64,000 nucleotides of DNA from Bordetella genomosp. 7. GTDB lineage: Bacteria > Pseudomonadota > Gammaproteobacteria > Burkholderiales > Burkholderiaceae_B. Each line of letters opens with the position of its first letter. The first letter of the stretch is position 1. The DNA lies in contig NZ_NEVK01000004.1 of the NCBI RefSeq assembly GCF_002261265.1, positions 698,501-762,500 of the forward strand, given 5' to 3'. A program made the translations under genes and the position numbers. The notes below the pieces were generated by a model, which saw only the letters and a list, made by a program, of their open reading frames with translations, was not told where the DNA came from and did not search any database. Positions 38,590 through 45,517 of this stretch are shown here, in pieces.

Positions 38590-38880
38590 ATGAAGCGCCC
38601 TGAAGCGGCACCCACGGTGCAGATCGACAACGAACATGTGCGGGTTACCGAGTGGCGGTTCCCGCCCGGCGGCGAAACCGGCTGGCATCGCCATGGCCTG
38701 GCCTATGTCATCGTTCCCCAGAGCACCGGTGCGCTGCTGCTCGAAACACCCGATGGCGAGGTCACCAGCGAACTGCGCACCGGCATTTCGTACTTCCGGC
38801 CCGCCGGCGTGGAACATAACGTCATCAACCCGAACGAGACCGAATTTGTCTTCGTGGAAATCGAACTCAAGCAAGCCTAG
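38590..38880 (+). CDS. Small single-domain cupin protein
   Basis: A 96-residue cupin with motif 1 WRFPPGGETGWHRHGLAYVIVP (metal ligands in HRH) and motif 2 GISYFRPAGVEHNVINPNETEFVFVEIE. A GGAGA site precedes the ATG. Cupins of this size bind small molecules or act as isomerases or oxygenases; nothing in the sequence decides. It lies 24 bp after gabT and 8 bp before the deacetylase gene, so it belongs to the same transcription unit. Confidence 0.85.
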   Translation: MKRPEAAPTVQIDNEHVRVTEWRFPPGGETGWHRHGLAYVIVPQSTGALLLETPDGEVTSELRTGISYFRPAGVEHNVINPNETEFVFVEIELKQA

Positions 38881-38888
38881 GAGTCGTT

Positions 38889-39956
38889 ATGAAGGCTTTT
38901 TTCTGCGAAGAACAGCTGCTGCACGAACCGCGCCAGTTCATGCGGCTGGGGCGGCTGTGCGCGCCGACTGACACTCCGGCCCGCGCCCGCGCCTTGCAAG
39001 CGGCGCTGGCGGCCCGCGGCGTGTCCCTGGAACAGCCGCCGGACTACGGGCGCGCACCGTTGCATGGCGTGCATAGCCCCGACTACCTGGACTTTCTCGA
39101 GCACGCTTACACGCGCTGGCTCGCCCTGAAAGCGCAAGGCATGGACCCGGGCGTCGAGGTGCTGCCCAACCTCGCGCCTTACCACAGCGGCCACCCCGAG
39201 CAGGCCGAGCGCGGGCCCTGCCCGTCCAGCTCCATCGTGGCGCAGGCGGGCTACTACCTGGGCGACCTGTCCTGCCCGGTGGGCCCGCACACCTGGCGTT
39301 CCGCGCTGCGATCGACACACAGCGCCGTGGCGGCTGCCGATCAGGTGGCCCGGCACCAGGGCATTGCCTACGCACTGTGCCGGCCGTCAGGACACCACGC
39401 CCATCGCGACCGGGCTAGCGGCTTCTGCTACCTGAACAGCGGCGCCGTCGCCGCGCAACGCTTGCTGCAAACCTATGGCAAGATCGCCATCCTGGATGTA
39501 GACGCGCACCACGGCGACGGGACGCAGCAGATCTTCTACCAACGTCCCGAAGTCATGACCCTGTCGCTGCACGCCGACCCGGCCGGGTACTATCCCTTCT
39601 ATACGGGACACGTCCACGAACGCGGCTATGGCAGCGGCCACGGCTACAACCTGAACTTCCCTCTTGCCCACGGCACAGACACCGAGGCGTTCCTGGCCGC
39701 CCTCGACAATGCCCTGGTGGCTTTGCGTGACTATCGCCCCCGCGCCCTGGTGCTATCGTTGGGTTTCGACACCTACATCGACGACCCCATCAGCGTGCTG
39801 GCTCTGGATATCGACGCATACCGCCACATCGGCGAACGGATCAACGGGCTAGGCCTGCCCACCGTAATCGTGCAGGAAGGGGGCTACCTGGTCGAAGCCA
39901 TCGGTCCGGCGCTGGACGCATTCCTCCAGGGCATGGCGCAAACCGTACCCGACTGA
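38889..39956 (+). CDS. HDAC-family amidohydrolase, acetylpolyamine amidohydrolase type
   Basis: Zinc-dependent deacetylase of the histone-deacetylase/AcuC/APAH superfamily. The product has 355 residues, near the 340 of characterised acetylpolyamine amidohydrolases. The active-site elements are visible: the tandem His in RPSGHHAHRD, zinc ligands in ILDVDAHHGDG, and SLGFDTYIDDP with the third ligand Asp. The FDTYxDDP form is typical of the APAH branch. Together with the importer and GabT-like enzyme it suggests release of a free amine from an N-acetylated polyamine or related amide. AGGAG lies 6 bp before the ATG. Confidence 0.87.
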   Translation: MKAFFCEEQLLHEPRQFMRLGRLCAPTDTPARARALQAALAARGVSLEQPPDYGRAPLHGVHSPDYLDFLEHAYTRWLALKAQGMDPGVEVLPNLAPYHSGHPEQAERGPCPSSSIVAQAGYYLGDLSCPVGPHTWRSALRSTHSAVAAADQVARHQGIAYALCRPSGHHAHRDRASGFCYLNSGAVAAQRLLQTYGKIAILDVDAHHGDGTQQIFYQRPEVMTLSLHADPAGYYPFYTGHVHERGYGSGHGYNLNFPLAHGTDTEAFLAALDNALVALRDYRPRALVLSLGFDTYIDDPISVLALDIDAYRHIGERINGLGLPTVIVQEGGYLVEAIGPALDAFLQGMAQTVPD

Positions 39957-39990
39957 CTCCGTATCCGCCCCTACCCGGCCCATTCCAACC

Positions 39991-40872
39991 ATGTCGGCTC
40001 CTACACCCCGTTCGGGGATCGCGTTATACCTCGCGGCACTGGTCACCTTCGCCAGCTTCGACGCCGCCATGAAGCATCTGCTGAACTTCTATCCGGCGCC
40101 CTTTCTCAACGTAATGCGTTATCTCTCGGTGACCACCATCGGGGTGGGCCTGCTTATACGCCATGGCTGGCCGCGCTGGGAGAGTACCGCCGACAAAGGC
40201 CTGTTGCTGGCTCGCGGACTGGCATTGGGCAGCGTGGGCACCTGCTTCATGACGGCCCTGATCTGGATGCCCCTGTCCGAGGCCACAGCCATTTATTTCA
40301 CCTCGCCGCTCATAGTGGTGGCGCTGTCGCCATGGCTGCTGGGCGAACGCGTGGGCCTGCGGCAGTGGGCGGCCGTGGCTTTGGGCTGCACGGGCATGCT
40401 GCTGATCGTGCGTCCGGGAGGCGATCTTCCGTGGCTGGGTTCGTCGTTGATGGCCATTGCGGCGGTCAGCTACGCCATTTTCCAGGTATTGACGCGCCGA
40501 CTGTCGGGGCGCGTGCCGAGCCACGTTCAGTATGCATCCACGGCGGTGATCTGCCTGATTGTCACGGCCCTGCCGGCACCGTTCTTCTTGCCCCAGCCCT
40601 GGCCGGACGCTGCCGACTGGGCCTTCATCATATTCATGGGCGTCGTCAATGGCGTGGGCCAGATCTTGCTGATTGCGGCGTTCAACCGGGTGCCCGCCTC
40701 GACCCTGGCGCCGTTCAACTATTGCCACCTGCTGATGGCGGTGGCGTTCAGCACTTTCTTGTTCAACCGCCCGCCGGACCTGCTGGCAATGGCAGGCATG
40801 ACACTGATCGTGGTGGCCGGCATGTCGTTGCTGACACGCTCGCCCGGCAGCGGGCCGGCCCCGGCGCGATAG
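39991..40872 (+). CDS. EamA/DMT-family transporter
   Basis: Inner-membrane transporter of 293 residues with two EamA repeats and ten helices (ALYLAALVTFASFDAAMKHL, AGMTLIVVAGMSLLTRS). It starts 34 bp after the deacetylase gene and is the last gene of the co-oriented run, so it may export a by-product or import a related compound. Substrate is unknown. It is convergent with hemN. Confidence 0.87.
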   Translation: MSAPTPRSGIALYLAALVTFASFDAAMKHLLNFYPAPFLNVMRYLSVTTIGVGLLIRHGWPRWESTADKGLLLARGLALGSVGTCFMTALIWMPLSEATAIYFTSPLIVVALSPWLLGERVGLRQWAAVALGCTGMLLIVRPGGDLPWLGSSLMAIAAVSYAIFQVLTRRLSGRVPSHVQYASTAVICLIVTALPAPFFLPQPWPDAADWAFIIFMGVVNGVGQILLIAAFNRVPASTLAPFNYCHLLMAVAFSTFLFNRPPDLLAMAGMTLIVVAGMSLLTRSPGSGPAPAR

Positions 40873-40917
40873 TGCCGCAACGCGGCACTCGCGACAGACC
40901 AAGCCGCGCTGCAGGCG

Positions 40918-42300
40918 TCATACGATGCGCGAGTATTGTGCCTGCGTGCTGCGCTCGCGCAGGTACCGGTCGAATGTCATGGCTACCGCACGCACGAAAT
41001 ACCACCCCATGTCGGTAACCCGCAATGCACCCGGCTCATTGCGCACCAGCCCCATGTCTACCAAACGCTGCAAGGCCTGGAGCTCGGCGGCAAAGTAGGT
41101 GTCGAACGCGATGTCGTGAACCTGCTCGATGGCGTCGAACTCGACGCCACCCTGGCACATGATCGCCATGATCACATCGCGGCGCAGCAGGTCGTCGTGG
41201 CTCATTTCCAGGCCGCGCTCCACGGCGAAAGTACCCTGCTCGATGCGCGCATAGTAGTCATCCAGTGATTTTGCGTTCTGGCTGTAGGTGCCACCCACCT
41301 TGCCGATGGCCGACACGCCCAGCGCAACCAGGTCGCAGTCCGGCTGCGTGCTGTAGCCCTGGAAATTGCGGTGCAGCAGGCCGGCCCGCTTGGCCCGGGC
41401 CAGCGTGTCGTCGTGCAGGGCGAAGTGGTCCATGCCGATGTAGTCATAGCCCGCGTCCAGAAAGCGCGAGATGGCGCTGCCCAGGAGTTCGATGCGGGTT
41501 TCACCGGTAGGCAGTTCGGCCGGCACGATGCGGCGCTGGGGCTTGAAGCGTTCGGGCAGGTGCGCGTACCCGTAAAGCGCGATGCGATCCGGCCGCAGCG
41601 CACAGACCTGTTCCAGCGTATGCGCGAACGATTCGGCGGTCTGCAGCGGCAGGCCGTAGATCAGGTCCATGTTGATCGATGCGCAGCCCAGGCGCCGGGC
41701 GCTGTGCACCAGATCGCGCACGCATTCATAAGGCTGAATGCGGTGCACGGCCCGCTGCACGGCCGGGTCGAAATCCTGTACGCCCAGGCTCAGGCGGTTA
41801 AAGCCCAGGCTGGCCAGGTGCTCCAGCCGCTCGGGCGTGGCCGTACGCGGATCGACCTCGATGGAAAGCTCGGCGTCGGGCAGCAGGCGGAAATGATCGC
41901 GTATGCCGCCCATCAGGCCGCTGAGTTCTTCGTCGGACAGGAACGTTGGCGTGCCGCCCCCGAAATGCAATTGCGACACCGGCCGGCCCCGTCCGAGTAT
42001 TTGCGAATGCAGGGCCATCTCGGACTGCAGCGCATCCAGATAACGGGCCGCCCGCTCGTGATGCCGGGTGATGACCTTGTTACAGGCGCAGTAGTAGCAC
42101 AACGACTCGCAGAAAGGGATATGCACGTACAGCGAAAGCGGCGCGTCGGCCCGCGCGCTCAGGTCCGCCAGCGCCTGGCTGTACTCCGGAGGCCCGAACC
42201 CGCCATGGTAGCGGTCGGCAGTGGGATAGGAGGTATAACGCGGGCCGTTTTTATCGAGACGGGCCAGAACGTCGCGCGAGAACGTGGGAGACGAAGGCAT
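40918..42300 (-). CDS. hemN: Oxygen-independent coproporphyrinogen III dehydrogenase
   Basis: Radical-SAM enzyme that forms protoporphyrinogen IX without oxygen, replacing HemF under anoxia. The 460-residue product begins MPSSPTFSRDVLARLDKNGP RYTSYPTADR and carries the radical-SAM cluster motif CESLCYYCACNKV, followed by HFGGGTPTFLSDEELSGLM and, near the end, the HemN-specific MAIMCQGGVEFDAI region. The start codon has no ribosome site. Instead a -10 element and an FNR-like box sit in perfect register for transcription to start at the A of the ATG. hemF is also in the window (55826). Confidence 0.95.
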   Translation of the reverse strand: MPSSPTFSRDVLARLDKNGPRYTSYPTADRYHGGFGPPEYSQALADLSARADAPLSLYVHIPFCESLCYYCACNKVITRHHERAARYLDALQSEMALHSQILGRGRPVSQLHFGGGTPTFLSDEELSGLMGGIRDHFRLLPDAELSIEVDPRTATPERLEHLASLGFNRLSLGVQDFDPAVQRAVHRIQPYECVRDLVHSARRLGCASINMDLIYGLPLQTAESFAHTLEQVCALRPDRIALYGYAHLPERFKPQRRIVPAELPTGETRIELLGSAISRFLDAGYDYIGMDHFALHDDTLARAKRAGLLHRNFQGYSTQPDCDLVALGVSAIGKVGGTYSQNAKSLDDYYARIEQGTFAVERGLEMSHDDLLRRDVIMAIMCQGGVEFDAIEQVHDIAFDTYFAAELQALQRLVDMGLVRNEPGALRVTDMGWYFVRAVAMTFDRYLRERSTQAQYSRIV

Positions 42301-42306
42301 GCTGCG

Positions 42307-42312
42307 ATTATG
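42307..42312 (-). promoter_or_regulatory. Predicted -10 element of hemN (leaderless promoter)
   Basis: CATAAT on the minus strand occupies positions -12 to -7 relative to the hemN start codon (42300). Together with an FNR-like box centred at -41.5 it predicts that the transcript begins at the ATG itself. Confidence 0.6.
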
Positions 42313-42334
42313 CAAACTGAGGCCGCGCAGCAAC

Positions 42335-42348
42335 TTGATTCAACGCAA
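42335..42348. promoter_or_regulatory. FNR/Anr-like box between hemN and nrdD
   Basis: TTGAT-TCAA-CGCAA matches the FNR consensus TTGAT-N4-ATCAA at 8 of 10 positions. Its centre (42341.5) is exactly 41.5 bp from the hemN start codon, the class II activator position. It may also serve nrdD, which starts 134 bp away on the other side. Confidence 0.7.
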
Positions 42349-42372
42349 ATAAACCGCAAACGAGCGATTCGC

Positions 42373-42386
42373 TTGCGCCACATCAA
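42373..42386. promoter_or_regulatory. Second FNR/Anr-like box upstream of nrdD
   Basis: TTGCG-CCAC-ATCAA, the reverse complement of the same TTGAT-N4-CGCAA variant seen at 42335 and 45443. It is 95 bp upstream of the nrdD ATG. No convincing -10 was seen 41 bp further on, so its role is less sure. Confidence 0.5.
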
Positions 42387-42474
42387 GCCCGGGGCTATTG
42401 GCCACGACTTTGACTTTCGGACCACAGGATGTGGTAGTAGGCTACCCGCAACCCTACTACATGAAGTGCTCGCA

Positions 42475-44466
42475 ATGACGCCACAACATATCCTCAAACG
42501 CGATGGCCGCGTGGTTCCCTTCGACGGCGCAAACATCGTCCGCGCCATCGCCGCCGCCGGTCGCGCCACCGGCGAAGTCCAGCCTTCCGAGGCCGACATC
42601 CTGGGCACGCGCGTGGCGGCACGGCTGTCCAGCCACCCCTGCCCGGGCATAGAAACCATCCAGAACATCGTCGAAGAAGTACTGGTCGAGGCGGGGCACT
42701 GGAAAACGGCCCGCGCCTACATCGTGTACCGCGAACGTCACGCGCGGCTGCGCACATTGCGGCACACGCTGGTCGACGTCGAAAGCTCCATGGAAGAATA
42801 TCTCGACCAGCGCGACTGGCGTGTCAACGCCAACGCCAACCAGGGATACAGCCTCGGCGGGCTGATCCTGAACGTGGCGGGCAAGGTCACCGCCAACTAC
42901 TGGCTGTCGCATGTGTACGACCCGGCCGCCGGACAGGCCCACCGCGACGGCGACATCCATATCCACGACCTCGACATGCTCAGCGGCTACTGCGCCGGCT
43001 GGTCATTGCGGCAATTGCTTACCGAGGGCTTCAACGGCGTGCCGGGCAAGGTCGAGGCCACGCCGCCCCGCCATATGTCGGCAGCCATCGGGCAGATCGT
43101 CAACTTCCTGGGAACCCTGCAGAACGAATGGGCGGGCGCCCAGGCATTCAGCTCCTTCGACACCTACATGGCGCCTTTCGTACGCCGCGACAATATGTCG
43201 TATGCCGAAGTCAAGCAGGCCATGCAGGAACTCATCTACAACCTCAATGTGCCCAGCCGCTGGGGAACGCAGACGCCGTTCACCAACCTGACGTTCGACC
43301 TCACCTGCCCTGCCGACCTGCGCGAGCAGATTCCCTATATCGGCGGCGCCGAGATGCCTTTCAGCTACGGCGAGCTGCAGGCCGAAATGGACATGATCAA
43401 CCGCGCCTACATCGAAGTCATGATGGCCGGCGACGCCAAGGGTCGGGTGTTCACTTTCCCGATTCCTACCTACAACATCACGGCCGACTTCGATTGGGAC
43501 CACCCCAATACCGAACTGCTGTTCGACATGACAGCCAAGTACGGCCTGCCGTACTTCCAGAACTTCCTCAACTCCGACCTCGAGCCCCACATGGTGCGCT
43601 CCATGTGCTGCCGGCTCCAGCTCGACCTGCGCGAACTCCTGAAGCGCGGCAATGGGCTGTTCGGGTCGGCCGAGCAAACCGGCTCCGTGGGCGTCGTTAC
43701 CATTAACTGCGCGCGCCTGGGCTACCTGCATGCCGGCGACGAAACCGCGCTTCTGCGGCGCCTGGACACACTGCTCGACCTCAGCCGCGATGTCCTGGAA
43801 GTCAAGCGCAAGGTGGTTCAACGCTATATCGACCAAGGGCTGTATCCGTACACCCGGCGCTACCTGGGCACGCTGCGCAACCATTTCAGTACGCTGGGGG
43901 TCAATGGCATCAACGAAATGGTGCGCAATTTCAGCAGCGACACCGATGACATCACCACCCCACGCGGCCACGCGCTGGCGGTTCGCCTGCTCGACCATAT
44001 CCGGGCCCGCATCACCGAATTCCAGGAATCCACGGGGCACCTCTACAACCTTGAAGCCACGCCTGCCGAAGGCACCACGTACCGCTTCGCACGCGAGGAC
44101 CGCAAGCGCTGGCCGGACATCCTGCAGGCCGGCACCGACGCGCAGCCTTACTACACGAACTCCAGCCAACTTCCCGTGGGGCACACCGACGATCCCTTCC
44201 TGGCGCTGGCCATGCAGGAAGCGCTGCAAAGCAAGTACACCGGCGGCACTGTGCTGCACCTTTACATGAACGAAGCCGTGTCGTCCGCAAGCGCCTGCCG
44301 CGCCCTGGTACGGCGCGCCCTCGAGAACTTCCGCCTGCCCTACATCACCGTGACGCCCACGTTCTCCATCTGCCCCAATCATGGCTACCTGTCGGGCCGA
44401 CACGAGTTCTGCCCGAAATGCGACGCCGAACTGCTATCGCGGACCCAGACATGCAGTAATGACTAG
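42475..44466 (+). CDS. nrdD: Class III (anaerobic) ribonucleotide reductase, large body lacking the glycyl-radical segment
   Basis: Reduces NTPs to dNTPs without oxygen. The 663 residues begin MTPQHILKRDGRVVPFDGAN, an ATP-cone (about 1-95), followed by the barrel with NLTFDLTCPADLREQIPYIG, HMVRSMCCRLQLD and SVGVVTINCARLGYLH. The chain ends with a zinc-finger-like CPNHGYLSGRHEFCPKCDAELL and stops at TAG. The glycyl-radical motif (RVxGY) that normally follows is absent here; it occurs in the next small gene. An in-frame extension upstream runs antisense through hemN and is rejected. No strong ribosome site precedes the ATG. Confidence 0.93.
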   Translation: MTPQHILKRDGRVVPFDGANIVRAIAAAGRATGEVQPSEADILGTRVAARLSSHPCPGIETIQNIVEEVLVEAGHWKTARAYIVYRERHARLRTLRHTLVDVESSMEEYLDQRDWRVNANANQGYSLGGLILNVAGKVTANYWLSHVYDPAAGQAHRDGDIHIHDLDMLSGYCAGWSLRQLLTEGFNGVPGKVEATPPRHMSAAIGQIVNFLGTLQNEWAGAQAFSSFDTYMAPFVRRDNMSYAEVKQAMQELIYNLNVPSRWGTQTPFTNLTFDLTCPADLREQIPYIGGAEMPFSYGELQAEMDMINRAYIEVMMAGDAKGRVFTFPIPTYNITADFDWDHPNTELLFDMTAKYGLPYFQNFLNSDLEPHMVRSMCCRLQLDLRELLKRGNGLFGSAEQTGSVGVVTINCARLGYLHAGDETALLRRLDTLLDLSRDVLEVKRKVVQRYIDQGLYPYTRRYLGTLRNHFSTLGVNGINEMVRNFSSDTDDITTPRGHALAVRLLDHIRARITEFQESTGHLYNLEATPAEGTTYRFAREDRKRWPDILQAGTDAQPYYTNSSQLPVGHTDDPFLALAMQEALQSKYTGGTVLHLYMNEAVSSASACRALVRRALENFRLPYITVTPTFSICPNHGYLSGRHEFCPKCDAELLSRTQTCSND

Positions 44467-44490
44467 ACGCTTCGGCGCCTGGTATTGCCC

Positions 44491-44506
44491 GCCCGGTCAG
44501 CCGGGC
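44491..44506 (+). terminator. Hairpin between nrdD body and glycyl-radical gene
   Basis: Six-bp stem GCCCGG / CCGGGC with a TCAG loop, followed by CTGTTTTCT, in the 64-bp spacer between the two nrdD parts. It resembles a weak attenuator and could set the ratio of the two polypeptides, or stabilise the upstream message. Confidence 0.5.
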
Positions 44507-44530
44507 CTGTTTTCTCCCACAGGAGCTTCC

Positions 44531-44713
44531 ATGCAAACCTTGAATTCCCCCACCGTCGGCAACGGCCCCGCACCGATCAGCGACGACCAGCGCGTACGCT
44601 GCGAAATCTGGACGCGCGTCATGGGTTATCACCGGCCGGTTACCTCATTCAATATCGGCAAACAAGGCGAGTTCAATGAGCGACAGTTCTTCTGCGAACA
44701 ACGTGCCGCCTGA
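44531..44713 (+). CDS. Free-standing glycyl-radical polypeptide of class III ribonucleotide reductase
   Basis: A 60-residue protein matching the extreme C-terminus of one-chain NrdD: RCEIWTRVMGYHRPV then SFNIGKQGEFNERQFF. Gly32 in RVMGY is the residue expected to carry the radical made by NrdG. It has its own AGGAG ribosome site 6 bp upstream of the ATG, lies in a different frame from the nrdD body, and overlaps nrdG by 38 bp. The arrangement therefore looks like an established split rather than a frameshift. By analogy with the stand-alone YfiD/GrcA radical subunit of pyruvate formate-lyase it should dock into the NrdD barrel; that is inference. Confidence 0.88.
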   Translation: MQTLNSPTVGNGPAPISDDQRVRCEIWTRVMGYHRPVTSFNIGKQGEFNERQFFCEQRAA

Positions 44714-45437
44714 TCCAGCCTGCCAACCGGTCTCGTGGATCGCGGCGCCGCCCGCGGCTGCCACGGTACCCCGGGGCGAGCCGTGCATCGGCGGCCTCGT
44801 CCCGTTCTCAAGTGTCGACTGGCCCGGGGCTCTTGCCTGCGTGGTGTTCATCGCCGGCTGCCCCTGGCGCTGCGGGTACTGCCATAACCCGCACTTGCAG
44901 ACACGCGCCGGCCATTACAACTGGCATGCCGTGCTGGAGTTCCTGCAAGCCCGCCGCGGGCTTCTCGATGCCGTCGTATTCTCGGGAGGAGAACCGCTCA
45001 GTGAGCCGCAGCTTGCACAAATGATACGCAGCGTCCGGGCGCTCGGCTTCCGGGTGGCGTTGCACACGGCTGGCATCTACCCTTCACGTCTGCAGGCTTT
45101 GCTTCCGCGCCTTGACTGGATAGGGTTCGACGTCAAGAGCAATGCCCAGGGCTATGACGCACTTACAGGTCGGCCGGGTACATCGGCCACAACCGAGGCC
45201 TGCCTGGACGCAGTGCTGGCCAGCGGTGTCGCGTTCGAATGCCGAACCACCTGGAGCCCGCGCTGGCTGCCCGAACCCGAACTGCTTGCCCTTGCCGGCC
45301 ACCTCGCGCACCGCGGCGTATCTCATTACGCAGTGCAAAACTATCGCCGTTCCCCCGACGCGGCGCCCGACGCCGTGCTCAGCGATAACGCCCAGTCCGA
45401 GCTGGCCGCGCTGTTCCCGCATTTTGCCTATCGCTAG
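44676..45437 (+). CDS. nrdG: Anaerobic ribonucleotide reductase activating enzyme (radical SAM)
   Basis: Generates the glycyl radical on class III ribonucleotide reductase using S-adenosylmethionine and a 4Fe-4S cluster. The 253-residue product has the motif CPWRCGYCHNPHLQ, VVFSGGEPLSEPQLAQMI and VKSNAQGYDALTG. It is longer than E. coli NrdG (about 154) and resembles the NrdG2 group. A 35-residue N-terminal arm precedes the conserved GGLVPFSSVDWPGALACVVFIAG. The ATG lies inside the glycyl-radical gene (38-bp overlap), consistent with tightly linked synthesis of activator and radical subunit. Confidence 0.93.
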   Translation: MSDSSSANNVPPDPACQPVSWIAAPPAAATVPRGEPCIGGLVPFSSVDWPGALACVVFIAGCPWRCGYCHNPHLQTRAGHYNWHAVLEFLQARRGLLDAVVFSGGEPLSEPQLAQMIRSVRALGFRVALHTAGIYPSRLQALLPRLDWIGFDVKSNAQGYDALTGRPGTSATTEACLDAVLASGVAFECRTTWSPRWLPEPELLALAGHLAHRGVSHYAVQNYRRSPDAAPDAVLSDNAQSELAALFPHFAYR

Positions 45438-45442
45438 GCAGA

Positions 45443-45456
45443 TTGATTCCGCGCAA
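45443..45456. promoter_or_regulatory. FNR/Anr-like box upstream of the nitronate-monooxygenase-family gene
   Basis: TTGAT-TCCG-CGCAA, same variant as the hemN box (8 of 10 to consensus), just after the nrdG stop. A weak -10 (TACCGT, 45479-45484) lies about 30 bp further, predicting a start near 45491 and a leader of 27 nt with AGGGAT before the ATG at 45518. Confidence 0.6.
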
Positions 45457-45517
45457 TACGTAACGGCATCTGATCGCCTACCGTTTTGCCATTGCCCAAA
45501 CTAGGGATTCTGTATCC

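Noticed and set aside
41371..42474. In-frame upstream extension of nrdD
   Set aside because: It lies antisense to hemN, and the ATP-cone of NrdD starts right after the ATG at 42475.
44464..44530. Programmed frameshift or stop readthrough joining the two nrdD parts
   Set aside because: The small gene has its own ribosome site and ATG, lies in the +1 frame 64 bp beyond a TAG, and no slippery sequence is visible at the stop. Independent translation is simpler, though not proven.
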